A DNA stretch of 64,000 nucleotides from contig NC_087068.1 of assembly GCF_963678635.1 (NCBI RefSeq), positions 374,001 to 438,000 of the forward strand. The letters run 5' to 3'. Each line of letters begins with the position of its first letter. The first letter of the stretch is position 1. Source of the stretch: Symsagittifera roscoffensis. Lineage: Eukaryota > Xenacoelomorpha > Acoela > Convolutidae. The translations under genes and the position numbers were made by a program. Below are positions 1 through 10,324 of the stretch, one piece after another. The notes beneath the pieces were generated by a model. It saw only the letters and a program-made list of their open reading frames with translations. It was not told where the DNA came from and ran no database searches.

Positions 1-3000
1 ACCTTTCGATATACTGATTGAGATGAATCACTCGAAGAAGTGGGCTAGCTGCGGAAATTGTTGACTGGGCCAAATTCACTCTACGAGACTTTTGATATAC
101 TGATTGAGATGAATCACTCGAGGAAGTGGGCTAGCTGAGGGAGTGTGGACCGGGCCATGCCCATTCTGCGAGACCTTTTGGTATATTGATTGAGATGAAT
201 CAGTCGAAGAAGTGGGCTAGCTGAGGAAAGTTTAGACTGGGTCAAGTATAATCTGCGAGTCCTTTTGATATGTGATTTGAGATGAATCACTCGAAGAAGT
301 GGGCTAGCTGTGGGAGTGTAGTTTGGGCCAAATCCAATCTGCGAGACTTTTGGTATACTGATTGAAATGAATCACTCGAGGAAGTGGGCTAGCTGAGGAA
401 AGTGTAGACTGGGTCAAATCCAATCTGCGAGACTTTTGGTATACTGATTGAGATGAATCACTCGAAGAAGTGGGCTAGCTGCGGAAAAAGTTGACTGGGC
501 CAAATCCATTCTGCGAGACCTTTTGGTATATTGATTGAGATGAATCAGTCGAAGAAGTGGGCTAGCTGAGGAAAGTGTAGACTGGGCCAAGTATAATCTG
601 CGAGTCCTTTTGATATGCTGATTGAGATGAATCACTCGAGGAAGTGGGCTAGCTGAGGGAGTGTGGACCGGGCCATGCCCATTTTGCGAGACCTTTTGGT
701 ATATTGTTTGAGATGAATCAGTCGAAGAAGTGGGCTAGCTGAGGAAAGGGTAGACTGGGCCATGTTCATTCTGCGAGATCTTTTGGTATAATGATTGAGA
801 TGAATCACTCGAAGAAGTGGGCTAGCTGTGGAAAAAGTTGACTGGGCCAAATTCACTCTACGAGACTTTTGATATACTGATTGAGATGAATCACTCGAGG
901 AAGTGGGCTAGCTGAGGAAAGTGTAGACTGGGTCAAATCCAATCTGCGAGTCTTTTGGTATACTGATTGAGATGAATCACAAATCCATTCTTCGAGACCT
1001 TTTGGTATATTGATTGAGATGAATCAGTCGAAGAAGTGGGCTAGCTGAGGAAAGGGTAGACTGGGCCACGTTCATTCTGCGAGACTGTTGGTATACTGAT
1101 TGAAATGAATCACTCGAGGAAGTGGGCTAGCTGAGGAAAGTGTAGACTGGGTCAAATCCAATCTGCGAGTCTTTTGGTATACTGATTGAGATGAATCACA
1201 AATCCATTCTTCGAGACCTTTTGGTATATTGATTGAGATGAATCAGTCGAAGAAGTGGGCTAGCTGAGGAAAGGGTAGACTGGGCCACGTTCATTCTGCG
1301 AGATCTTTTGGTATAATGATTGAGAAGAATCACTCGAAGAAGTGGGCTAGCTGAGGAAAGTGTAGACTGAGCCGTGTCCCTTCTGCGAGACCTTGCGATA
1401 TACTGATTGAGATGAATCACTCGAAGAAGTGGGCTAGCTGCGGAAAGTGTTGACTGGGCCAAATCCAATCTGCGAGACTTTTGGTATACTGATTGAGATG
1501 AATCACTCGAGGAAGTGGGCTAGCTGAGGAAAGTGTAGACTGGGCCAAATCCAATCTGTGAGACTTTTGGTATACTGATTGAGATGAATCACTCGTGGAA
1601 GTGGGCTAGCTGAGGAAAGTGTAGACAGGGCCAAACCCAATCTGTGAGACTTTTGGTATACTGATTGAGATGAATCACTCGAGGAAGTGGGCTAGTTGAG
1701 GAAAGTGTAGACTGGGCCAAATCCAATCTGTGAGACTTTTGGTATACTGATTGAGATGAATCACTCGAGGAAGTGGGCTAGTTGAGGAAAGTGTAGACTG
1801 AGCCAAATCCAATCTGTGAGACTTTTGGTATACTGATTGAGATGAATCACTCGAGGAAGTGGGCTAGTTGAGGAAAGTGTAGACTGGGCCAAATCCAATC
1901 TGTGAGACTTTTGGTATACTGATTGAGATGAATCACTCGAGGAAGTGGGCTAGTTGAGGAAAGTGTAGACTGGGCCAAATCCAATCTGTGAGACTTTTGG
2001 TATACTGATTGAGATGAATCACTCGAGGAAGTGGGCTAGCTGAGGAAAGTGTAGACTGGGTCAAATCCAATCTGCGAGTCTTTTGGTATACTGATTGAGA
2101 TGAATCACAAATCCATTCTTCGAGACCTTTTGGTATATTGATTGAGATGAATCAGTCGAAGAAGTGGGCTAGCTGAGGAAAGGGTAGACTGGGCCACGTT
2201 CATTCTGCGAGACTTTTGGTATACTGATTGAAATGAATCACTCGAGGAAGTGGGCTAGCTGAGGAAAGTGTAGACTGGGTCAAATCCAATCTGCGAGTCT
2301 TTTGGTATACTGATTGAGATGAATCACAAATCCATTCTTCGAGACCTTTTGGTATATTGATTGAGATGAATCAGTCGAAGAAGTGGGCTAGCTGAGGAAA
2401 GGGTAGACTGGGCCACGTTCATTCTGCGAGATCTTTTGGTATAATGATTGAGAAGAATCACTCGAAGAAGTGGGCTAGCTGAGGAAAGTGTAGACTGAGC
2501 CGTGTCCCTTCTGCGAGACCTTGCGATATACTGATTGAGATGAATCACTCGAAGAAGTGGGCTAGCTGCGGAAAGTGTTGACTGGGCCAAATCCAATCTG
2601 CGAGACTTTTGGTATACTGATTGAGATGAATCACTCGAGGAAGTGGGCTAGCTGAGGAAAGTGTAGACTGGGCCAAATCCAATCTGTGAGACTTTTGGTA
2701 TACTGATTGAGATGAATCACTCGTGGAAGTGGGCTAGCTGAGGAAAGGGTAGACTGGGCCACGTTCATTCTGCGAGATCTTTTGGTATAATGATTGAGAA
2801 GAATCACTCGAAGAAGTGGGCTAGCTGAGGAAAGTGTAGACTGAGCCGTGTCCCTTCTGCGAGACCTTGCGATATACTGATTGAGATGAATCACTCGAAG
2901 AAGTGGGCTAGCTGCGGAAAGTGTTGACTGGGCCAAATCCAATCTGCGAGACTTTTGGTATACTGATTGAGATGAATCACTCGAGGAAGTGGGCTAGCTG

Positions 3001-3547
3001 AGGAAAGTGTAGACTGGGCCAAATCCAATCTGTGAGACTTTTGGTATACTGATTGAGATGAATCACTCGTGGAAGTGGGCTAGCTGAGGAAAGTGTAGAC
3101 AGGGCCAAACCCAATCTGTGAGACTTTTGGTATACTGATTGAGATGAATCACTCGAGGAAGTGGGCTAGTTGAGGAAAGTGTAGACTGGGCCAAATCCAA
3201 TCTGTGAGACTTTTGGTATACTGATTGAGATGAATCACTCGAGGAAGTGGGCTAGTTGAGGAAAGTGTAGACTGAGCCAAATCCAATCTGTGAGACTTTT
3301 GGTATACTGATTGAGATGAATCACTCGAGGAAGTGGGCTAGTTGAGGAAAATGTAGACTGGGCCAAATCCAATCTGTGAGAATTTTGGTATACTGATTGA
3401 GATGAATCACTCGAGGAAGTAGGCTAGTTGAGGAAAGTGTAGACTGGGCCAAATCCAATCTGTGAGACTTTTGGTATACTGATTGAGATGAATCACTCGA
3501 GGAAGTGGGCTAGCTGAGGAAAGTGTAGACTGGGCCATGTCCATTCT
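1..3547. repeat. 86-87 bp satellite array with higher-order duplications
   Basis: About 41 head-to-tail monomers of 86 bp (some 87 bp through one extra C in the GACCTTTT segment). The conserved core includes GGTATACTGATTGAGATGAA and GTGGGCTAGCTGAGGAAAG. Larger blocks are duplicated: a truncated junction beginning CAAATCCATTCTTCGAGACC occurs near 977, 1196, 2105 and 2324, so a block of 1,128 bp (13 monomers) is repeated. Another block recurs at a distance of 1,474 bp (AGGGCCAAACCC at 1627 and 3101). Minus-strand ORFs of up to about 100 codons arise where 87-bp units keep the frame open; I regard them as by-products and not genes. The array continues off the left edge. Confidence 0.97.
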
Positions 3548-3884
3548 ATATATGTATGTATGTATGTAAAGGCAAAAAAAATCCTAAAAATGAAGAGAAT
3601 TAAGCTTTTTTATCTTTACGCTTAAGGTTATTTTGCTTTACCAGTTTTTTTTTTAGGGGAAAAGTTACGGGTAAAAAAACCTTAAAGTTAAGGTAGTTTT
3701 AGGTTAACTAGCTACTTTTTTTAGGTAATTTTTTAATGTAAATTAACCTACAAAAATTTTTCAGGTGTTTTTTAAGGCTGATACATTTAACTTTTCAGGT
3801 GATTTCAGGACATTTTTAAGGTGTTTTAAGGCAAGTTAAGGTGTACTTAAGGTAATGCAAATTTACCTAAATTATTCGGGTGTC
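3548..3884. other. AT-rich spacer between satellite and LTR element
   Basis: The satellite ends in a short TATG microsatellite (about 3548-3568). The rest is low-complexity DNA with many variants of TTAAGGT and TTTTCAGGT. I see no gene here. Confidence 0.7.
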
Positions 3885-3888
3885 TTAT
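3885..3888. repeat. Target site duplication, left copy (TTAT)
   Basis: TTAT precedes the 5' LTR and is matched exactly by TTAT after the 3' LTR at 22750-22753. Four-base duplications are usual for gypsy-type errantiviruses. Confidence 0.9.
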
Positions 3889-4298
3889 TGGAACCTGATC
3901 TAAACTACATTTTATGATTGGATAAATTAGATATTTTACCACTGTAAAGTATTTAATATTAACCAATCATGATCCATCTAACTAACAACCCACTTATTTG
4001 TAAGTGCTGGAATTACTTGTAATTTCAGCACCAGAGAGATTTGAATTTAACTTAGAAATTATTTGACTCTCCAAGAAGACTTCAGCAGCCGCAATAAACC
4101 AGTATACCCTAGATCTATTGAGCCTAGCAGAGACTAGTTAAACAACCTGAGACTAGATAGTATAAGAGTAAGATTAGGATCGGTATTAGACTAAGAAGTT
4201 GCACGAATCTATCCGGCCGAAAATAAGATAGCGTGACGAGCAGACGGTGTACCCTATCCGAAATTACTCTATGAGTTAACCACCTCGGTTATACCTCA
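3889..4298 (+). repeat. 5' LTR
   Basis: 410 bp, TG...CA, 405 of 410 identical to the 3' LTR. Differences are a small cluster just after GTAAGT (about 4005-4009), one near 4061 and one at 4294. AATAAA lies at 4093-4098, a candidate polyadenylation signal. A TATAAGAG string near 4160 lies downstream of it, so it is not an obvious promoter box. Confidence 0.96.
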
Positions 4299-4300
4299 TC

Positions 4301-4323
4301 TGGTGCGACCATAAGTCTCGAAC
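4301..4323 (+). promoter_or_regulatory. Primer binding site for minus-strand DNA synthesis
   Basis: Two bases after the LTR, the sequence TGGTGCGACCATAAG followed by TCTCGAAC begins with the TGG expected opposite a tRNA CCA end. Its complement contains GTTCGAG, the usual T-loop string, at about the right distance. This suggests pairing over much of a tRNA 3' half. The TGGTCG and GTTCGAG pieces recall an arginine tRNA, but the spacing is one base short and I cannot name the primer safely. Confidence 0.7.
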
Positions 4324-5520
4324 AAGACCTTAATAGCTTAGAATTAACCAAAAATAGATTAGAATTTAGACAAAACATTTTTAAAATGTTATACGACGAT
4401 AATTTAATCGAAATGTCTCTACGACTCAATAGATCAGAGCCAATATTCCGAACGATAACAGAACTACCCGGAATTGCAAGAAGACCTCGAACCAGAGACG
4501 ACATACGACAAAATAGAAACTTACCAATTAGTTATATGATAGTACGGCAAAAGCCAACACAAACTTTTATATTTAGAATTCTATTAGCAATGAATTAAGA
4601 TTTTCATTTGCAAACATAAAATTTTGAAGTCAATCTTCATAATCATTACAGGCGCTAAACAAAATATTAATATACAATAACGATTGATAAAAAGATCTCA
4701 GATCGTTTTCCTAAAATTCTGCAGTATTATATAAAACATGTTTGGAAAATATTTATTGAAAATGAAAATAAAAATTAGTAGCATGACAATAAACTGTTAG
4801 TAATCATAAATCATCCAATTGTCCCAGCTTCATCACCTAAAACATAACAGCAATCATAAACTCACTAAACAAATTTAAATCATTTTAAACTTAAAATCAC
4901 TTAATTTTAAAAATCAGATCATCAAGGCTTATCCTTGGATCTTAATTCATTTTCTATTTAATTAAATTTAAACTTGATCATCAAGGCCTATCCTTGGATC
5001 AAAAAGAACAATTTTGTTCTCCCCCACCCACTTAGCTAGTGTCTAACGACCTCAAACGTCGATTCACTATCCAACCCTCTCTAAAAACCCAAGACTAATA
5101 GAAATTTTTTAAAACAAAACTAATCATTCAAATTAGGATAAACAGTGAAGAACTTCGGTTACTCATCCTTCACTTGATCCCTCCTCTTATCAAGACCCAG
5201 GATAAATCTTAGACTTAGTAAGTTTAAAATAGTATCTAACGAACTACTCGCGTTCTAATTATACCTGAACCTTGTGGATCGATTTACTATTCTCCAACCC
5301 TTGAACACAATCACTACCCCTAAGTAAGATTAAGTAAGTTAACACCTTAGCTTATACTAGCCACGAGAAAGTAAAAAATCATTCTTCGGAATTGATATAC
5401 TTTTCTCTCCAACCCTGAACAAATAGACCCAGGTTAAGCTAACCAAAAAATTGTAAGGACTAACAATTTAAGAAAATAGAAATCATCTAACAACTTTTTG
5501 CATCCGTCATCCTAAACCTT
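4324..5520 (+). other. 5' untranslated leader with tandem stem-loops
   Basis: About 1.2 kb before the first substantial ORF. It holds two near-identical 25-bp repeats at 4917-4941 and 4976-5000 (one mismatch), each able to fold as a short hairpin (TCAAGG / CCTTGG around a 5-base loop). It also holds three looser repeats of a TCTAACGA...CTCCAACCC type between 5035 and 5415. A 70-codon ORF (4386-4598) looks incidental. The paired hairpins could serve RNA dimerisation or packaging, which is inference. Confidence 0.6.
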
Positions 5521-5967
5521 ATGTCATTTAAAAATCTAGGAAACAAACAAACAATCGTTTTACACAACTGTGAAATAGATAACAATAAATACGATCTTGT
5601 AATCACACCTCATACACAAACAGTTGGATATATTAGAACAAAACGACAAACACTAAAAAGAAAAATAATAACTAAACAAAGACAAATAACACGAAAAAGA
5701 TTTTCCAAAAACAGAAACGCATTTTCAGAATCAGAAGCCAGCAATTTAGACGAACTCTATAAAGTAAAAGAATCTATAGATAAAAATTGCCCCATTCACG
5801 ATAAATTATATTTCTCCGACTCAGAAACAACTTCAAATTCATCAAAAAGAGGAAAAAGACGAATAAAAAAGCAATATAAACACAAACCAGTACACTTATA
5901 TAACTGGAATCAACCAATTAGATACATCGATAATTACCTATTAACAGTCATTAAACGAAAAAAATGA
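5521..5967 (+). CDS. Basic 148-residue accessory protein of the LTR element, unknown function
   Basis: Not recognised. Starts with ATG and is intact. The middle (about residues 40-62) is strongly basic with KRQTLKRK and TRKRFSKNR runs, then an acidic/serine stretch, then a second basic run (KRGKRRIKK, about residues 119-127), ending in KRKK. Two basic clusters of this kind often act as nuclear localisation or RNA-binding segments; that is inference. The stop overlaps the start of the next ORF as ATGA, and the last codons form A_AAA_AAA directly before the stop. The position before gag is unusual for Ty3/gypsy. Confidence 0.65.
   Translation: MSFKNLGNKQTIVLHNCEIDNNKYDLVITPHTQTVGYIRTKRQTLKRKIITKQRQITRKRFSKNRNAFSESEASNLDELYKVKESIDKNCPIHDKLYFSDSETTSNSSKRGKRRIKKQYKHKPVHLYNWNQPIRYIDNYLLTVIKRKK
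5958..5964 (+). promoter_or_regulatory. Candidate -1 slippery heptamer A_AAA_AAA at end of 148-codon ORF
   Basis: In the frame of the upstream ORF the last two sense codons and the preceding base read A AAA AAA, followed at once by TGA. A -1 slip would enter the next ORF exactly at its ATG. The same place also has an ATGA stop/start overlap, so re-initiation is an equal alternative. A-runs are common in this AT-rich DNA. Confidence 0.35.
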
Positions 5968-7232
5968 GCCAAACACACACTCCAAGTGAAGATAGTCCAG
6001 ATGATGACGATATCTTCCCCTTCCTCGTAGATGCAACCAATGATAGAGGACAGCATATATTTTGCAAGAATTTACTCCTAAATTTGTTTGAACCCGGAAT
6101 CAGCCCATGTAAAACAGAGTTCCCAGATGTAAAAATCAAAAGACAAATTATTGATCACTATCTGAAAGATATATGTAATTTGACACAACACTACGGAATC
6201 TACACCATAGAATTCACCTCACCAAACCCGAATCATCGCAAATATGTAATTCAAACAGACGACCTTGATTTAGAATTTTCAAAAGTATTCTCAGAATATA
6301 TAAAAAGCATACAATATCATAACTCACAAAGAGCAAACTCCATATTTACTAATGAAGTTTTTGCAATAATATATAGTTATATCTCAATATTAGAAAACGA
6401 AATCCCAATCTCAAATGTCTCACCAACAGAGACATCCAAACATATTAAGGTACGACATGAAATCACACTATTTTCATCTTTTCTAAATATAATTATAGAA
6501 AATTTCACTAAAGATGAAGTTTCACAACATACAAAACATGACTTACAAAAAATTTTGGCATGGTTTATAATTGATTATTTCACACATAATATAGATTTAA
6601 TTTCACAAGCAAGAAAAAATTTCAGACCTCAAAATTCAAACGATGATACTGTCATCACAGAACAGTCAGACTACGTTTGGGACCCCGAATGGTCTCATTA
6701 TGCATTTATAAATATCCCACAATCAATTGCAAGTCAAGCAATAAGTACAATATCTTATATAAGAGATTATGTAAGAGTAGTACCATTAACCATTGACGCA
6801 ACACCATTAAACTACAATACATTTTTACCTGATACTCGAAATAACAGTTTAAATTCGACCGTCATACACAATGAAAACCTTAATGGAACTAGGAATCTCA
6901 CTCAACAAGATATTCAGACACCATCACACTTCATAAATGAAGAAATTGTACAAACAACAACAACTACACAACAAAGTATTTCACCAATACGTCCAAATTT
7001 AACAACACCAAGAAATACAAACACTTCACTAGCACATGTAACCTTACAATCAACCGTTAAACCTTCGGTTGCTCCAAAATATTCACAAATGGATTATCAA
7101 ACATATAGACCCATGACAATACCGTCAAAAACACGCAGAACGTTCACAAGAAACAATTTTGCGGAACATAATTATATTTATACACATTCATCAAAAACAA
7201 ACTATCCTCCACGAAATAATATTAATAATTAA
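5964..7232 (+). CDS. 422-residue pre-gag ORF of the LTR element, unknown function
   Basis: Not recognised. It begins with an acidic stretch (EDSPDDDD, residues 8-15). A folded-looking middle region follows (about residues 20-265) with many aromatic and hydrophobic residues (for example YGIYTIEF and WFIIDYF). The tail is long and T/N/Q/P-rich. It lies in the same frame as the downstream gag ORFs: only TAA at 7230-7232 and TAA at 7527-7529 interrupt a frame that otherwise runs from 5964 to 9599. It could therefore be a separate protein or the N-terminal part of a very large Gag precursor. Starts at ATG inside the ATGA overlap with the previous ORF. Confidence 0.65.
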   Translation: MSQTHTPSEDSPDDDDIFPFLVDATNDRGQHIFCKNLLLNLFEPGISPCKTEFPDVKIKRQIIDHYLKDICNLTQHYGIYTIEFTSPNPNHRKYVIQTDDLDLEFSKVFSEYIKSIQYHNSQRANSIFTNEVFAIIYSYISILENEIPISNVSPTETSKHIKVRHEITLFSSFLNIIIENFTKDEVSQHTKHDLQKILAWFIIDYFTHNIDLISQARKNFRPQNSNDDTVITEQSDYVWDPEWSHYAFINIPQSIASQAISTISYIRDYVRVVPLTIDATPLNYNTFLPDTRNNSLNSTVIHNENLNGTRNLTQQDIQTPSHFINEEIVQTTTTTQQSISPIRPNLTTPRNTNTSLAHVTLQSTVKPSVAPKYSQMDYQTYRPMTIPSKTRRTFTRNNFAEHNYIYTHSSKTNYPPRNNINN

Positions 7233-7259
7233 ATCAGACCTCGATATTGGAATAATCCA

Positions 7260-9599
7260 ATGGCAACAACCAATTCAGTAAATTTTCAAGCTAATCCACA
7301 TCCTCCACAGGATCATAGTGAAAATTACCCATTCTTTCAACAGAATAAAAATAAAAAACATGCACCTCATCAAACGGATTACCTATCCTCTGATGATGAT
7401 TATTTACAACCAGATATATTTGCACCATATACCCAAGAGTATCGCGGACAAGGAATGCAGAAACCATATACACATCATAGAAATTTTTCTCCACACCAGA
7501 TAGATACACAAAATCAACAACCAATATAAATGCAAAACCCAATTAATACACAATCTTTTCAACCAATTCAGCCACAAAACCCAATGATTACACACTCATA
7601 TCAACCAACACAAATGCAAAATGAAATACCACTTCCATATTATCTTCAACAACACGAAATAACAAAAAATCAACTTTCTAATTTTTCACAAATGCCAAAT
7701 GCAGCAGAATCATTACAAATGACAATGAATCCATACCTTATGGGTGGATCATCAATAACATCAAACAAGCCATTAATGGTATTCACAGGAACAGACCCTG
7801 AATATTCTGTAGAAGAATATTTAAATGCAGTAACAGCAAATTTAATTTTAAATATAGGACCTGAACCAATTAATACGCCACTACATCAAAACTGGATAGA
7901 TCGACGCACAGCGTTGATACAGACAACCTTAGACGGCGCAGCCCAAAAATGGTTTTCAGTATTGCCTATAGAAATAAAATCAAACTGGAAAAGATTTACA
8001 CAAGAATTTTCAAAAATGTTTGACTCCGAAAGAAACAAACAACAACAAAGAGTTTTATGTAATGAAATTCGCAGATTACCAAATGAAACCATCAAACAAT
8101 TAGCAGTACGTATCGAAACACTAGTTCGAAAAGCATACTCACTAAATACACACGACTACAAAAACATAAAAATGACAGAAATCTTAATGATGACCTTAAC
8201 ACCTCAATTAAGGAAAATAGCAATAAAAAAGAGAGCATCCCATCCCTCCTCAATTCGAGAGCCCGATTTAGATTTTCGAAAACTAGTAGACAAACTAGAG
8301 CAAGCGGAAATCACAATGAAACTTGAAGAAACAGAAAATCTGAAATTACAATATGTTAACCGAATTGAAACAAATACCACAAATATCAATAATATACAAG
8401 AATCAGATACAGACCTCGTTGAAAAAATCACTGAAATACTCAATATTTACGAAAAACACCCAAACTTTAAAGGCAAACCATCTTTCAAAAAATGGTGTAA
8501 TTATTGCCGACGATACGGACATAGTATTTCTGAATGTAGACAAAAACAACAGGACAATCAAAACAAACCTCAAAAATATAAAGAACCGAATAAATCATTC
8601 TATCAATACATGAAGAAAGATCAAAATCTACCGAACAAAAATGTATACAGCAACAACAGTTCAGGAAAACCACTTCCGAACAATACCAACTACACGAGAA
8701 ATCAATCACCATATAACTCAAGTTATAGAGGAAGATCACCAGAACGAAGAAATACACAAAATTCGTCACAAAATCATTACAATAGACCAAATAGTCGAAA
8801 TAACTACTCCAGATCAAATTCAAATACAACACAATTTGTTTCTAGATCTAATTCCCAATCAAGAAATAATTACTATCTAAACAATCAATCACGAAACTCA
8901 TCATACAATAGAAATAGAAACTACTCCAATAATCGAAATAGAAGTTATTCAAACAACCGAAACCAGAATTACCCGAACAATCGATCAAGGAATAACTCAT
9001 ATAATAGATCAAACTATAACAGACCAAACAATAATTATCAAAACAGATCACAAAATAATTCACAAAATCGACATTCAAGTTATAATAACCGTTATAGAAA
9101 TTATTCCCAATCACCACACAGGAATAATAACCATTATAATAATTCTAACAATCGCCACAGAAGTAGTACACCTAAACATCAAAGAAATATTAATCAAGTA
9201 CAATCAAACCCAGAAACAACATCAGACCCCCCAGGTATTGATGACACAGGAAATAACGAGCTACAACTAAATCAAATAAACTGTGAATCATCAGATTCAG
9301 AAAGTGATACGGAAAACACTATCTCCATCAATATGATAGCAGTCAAAAATGACTACGAACCTATTATATATGAACAACCTTTTTCATCACATATATATGA
9401 AAATCAATTAGAACTCCTTGACAATTATTATATTGAACCCATCCATTCTACACAAACGGCACAAGAAACTAACGAAATTAACACTACAAATCAATCCAAT
9501 GAAAATAATAAAACAAAATGCTTGAATACAAATCGCATCTATCAAAATATACAAAAGAACAACCCAAAGAAAAAATTTGGACAATACCATTTTTTTTAG
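7260..9599 (+). CDS. gag: Gag polyprotein with capsid domain and CCHC knuckle (one in-frame TAA)
   Basis: Structural capsid/nucleocapsid protein. An 89-codon P/Q/N-rich N-terminal piece (7260-7529) is separated by a single in-frame TAA (7527-7529) from a 689-codon ORF (7530-9599). In the latter, about residues 85-275 match the Ty3/gypsy capsid pattern (FTGTDPEYSVEEYLNA, AAQKWF, then ETIKQLAVRIETL). A zinc knuckle follows: C323-X2-C326-X4-H331-X4-C336. After it comes a long basic N/R/S-rich region (about 370-560) of YNRNRNYSNN-type repeats, likely RNA-binding, then an acidic tail. The ORF ends at TAG 9597-9599 on a slippery heptamer leading into protease. The TAA at 7527 is probably a decay mutation, but leaky readthrough or re-initiation at the ATG that follows at once cannot be excluded. 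Confidence 0.9.
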
Positions 9600-10324
9600 A
9601 AAGTCCAAAAAGCAAAGAATTTCAACCACCAGATCTTGAAATTGATTTTTTAATTGATTCAGGAGCAGAATCAAACATAATAAACATTCCCACATGGAAT
9701 GAGATAAAAACATTACACCCAAAACTAACGCCTCTTGAAACCTCCAGTAAACTAGCAACAGCACAAGGATCAACATTGGTAAACTATGGAAAAATTCAAT
9801 TATTTCTTCTCCCCACAAGAACAATAGAGCAAAATAAAATTTTAATTAAACCATTTAAACAAATATTTCATATCACTGATATTAAACACAATATCATTGG
9901 AATACCATTTATCTCTAAATATATACCAACAATCAATATTTTGAATAGTAAAATACTAATCAAAGATAAATACACAAAAACAAAAGACACATCCCTAACA
10001 TTTTTTCAAAGATTGAATAAACAACCAGCATTCTTTTCAACATTTTATCCAATATATAATCAACAAAGAAAACACCTGAAACCACTATCAGGAAACATAT
10101 ATAATTTTTTAATAAAACAAGTTCACCAATATGATAAAAAACAAAATAAACAACAACTCTATATGTCAGACTTTGAATTCAAACCTATCCATAAATTTTT
10201 CAAAATCACAATTTCATCCATAAAATATTTGAAAAACTCGAATTCAGATATTATTTCTCTACATGTATACAACAATACACCCTGTCAAGTAACACTACCT
10301 TTAGGACTTTTAGGCTATTGCTAA
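9518..10324 (+). CDS. pro: Retroviral-type aspartic protease (start of Pol)
   Basis: The active site DSGAES lies at residues 47-52 of this ORF (Asp codon 9656-9658), after a hydrophobic strand (EIDFLI), as in retropepsins. A conserved flap-side region and a late IIGIPFI motif (about residues 127-133) match the ILG-type end of the fold. Synthesis is expected as a -1 extension of Gag, with the real entry near 9597 and not at the ATG. The ORF ends at TAA 10322-10324, but the same frame stays open for 74 further codons and joins the reverse transcriptase ORF at 10547. The TAA is therefore an interruption within Pol and not its natural end. Confidence 0.88.
   Translation: MLEYKSHLSKYTKEQPKEKIWTIPFFLESPKSKEFQPPDLEIDFLIDSGAESNIINIPTWNEIKTLHPKLTPLETSSKLATAQGSTLVNYGKIQLFLLPTRTIEQNKILIKPFKQIFHITDIKHNIIGIPFISKYIPTINILNSKILIKDKYTKTKDTSLTFFQRLNKQPAFFSTFYPIYNQQRKHLKPLSGNIYNFLIKQVHQYDKKQNKQQLYMSDFEFKPIHKFFKITISSIKYLKNSNSDIISLHVYNNTPCQVTLPLGLLGYC
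9590..9596 (+). promoter_or_regulatory. Gag-Pro -1 frameshift site T_TTT_TTT
   Basis: In gag frame the two codons before the TAG stop are TTT TTT preceded by T, a classic X_XXY_YYZ heptamer ending exactly at the stop. A -1 shift enters the protease frame, which is open from before 9518 to 10321. Gag-Pol -1 frameshifting is the normal strategy in many retroelements. I did not model a downstream pseudoknot. Confidence 0.75.

Noticed and set aside
414-2942. Minus-strand ORFs of 70-103 codons in the satellite
   Set aside because: They repeat with the 86-87 bp unit and exist only where unit length keeps the frame open. No independent sign of coding.
1-3547. CRISPR-like array of regular repeats
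   Set aside because: The whole unit is conserved with no unique spacers, and the context is eukaryotic. It is a tandem satellite.
4386-4598. 70-codon ORF in the element leader
   Set aside because: Lies right after the primer site with no protein-like features; both strands are open here by chance.
9408-9824. Minus-strand 138-codon ORF over gag-pro
   Set aside because: Antisense to the confirmed gag/protease frames.
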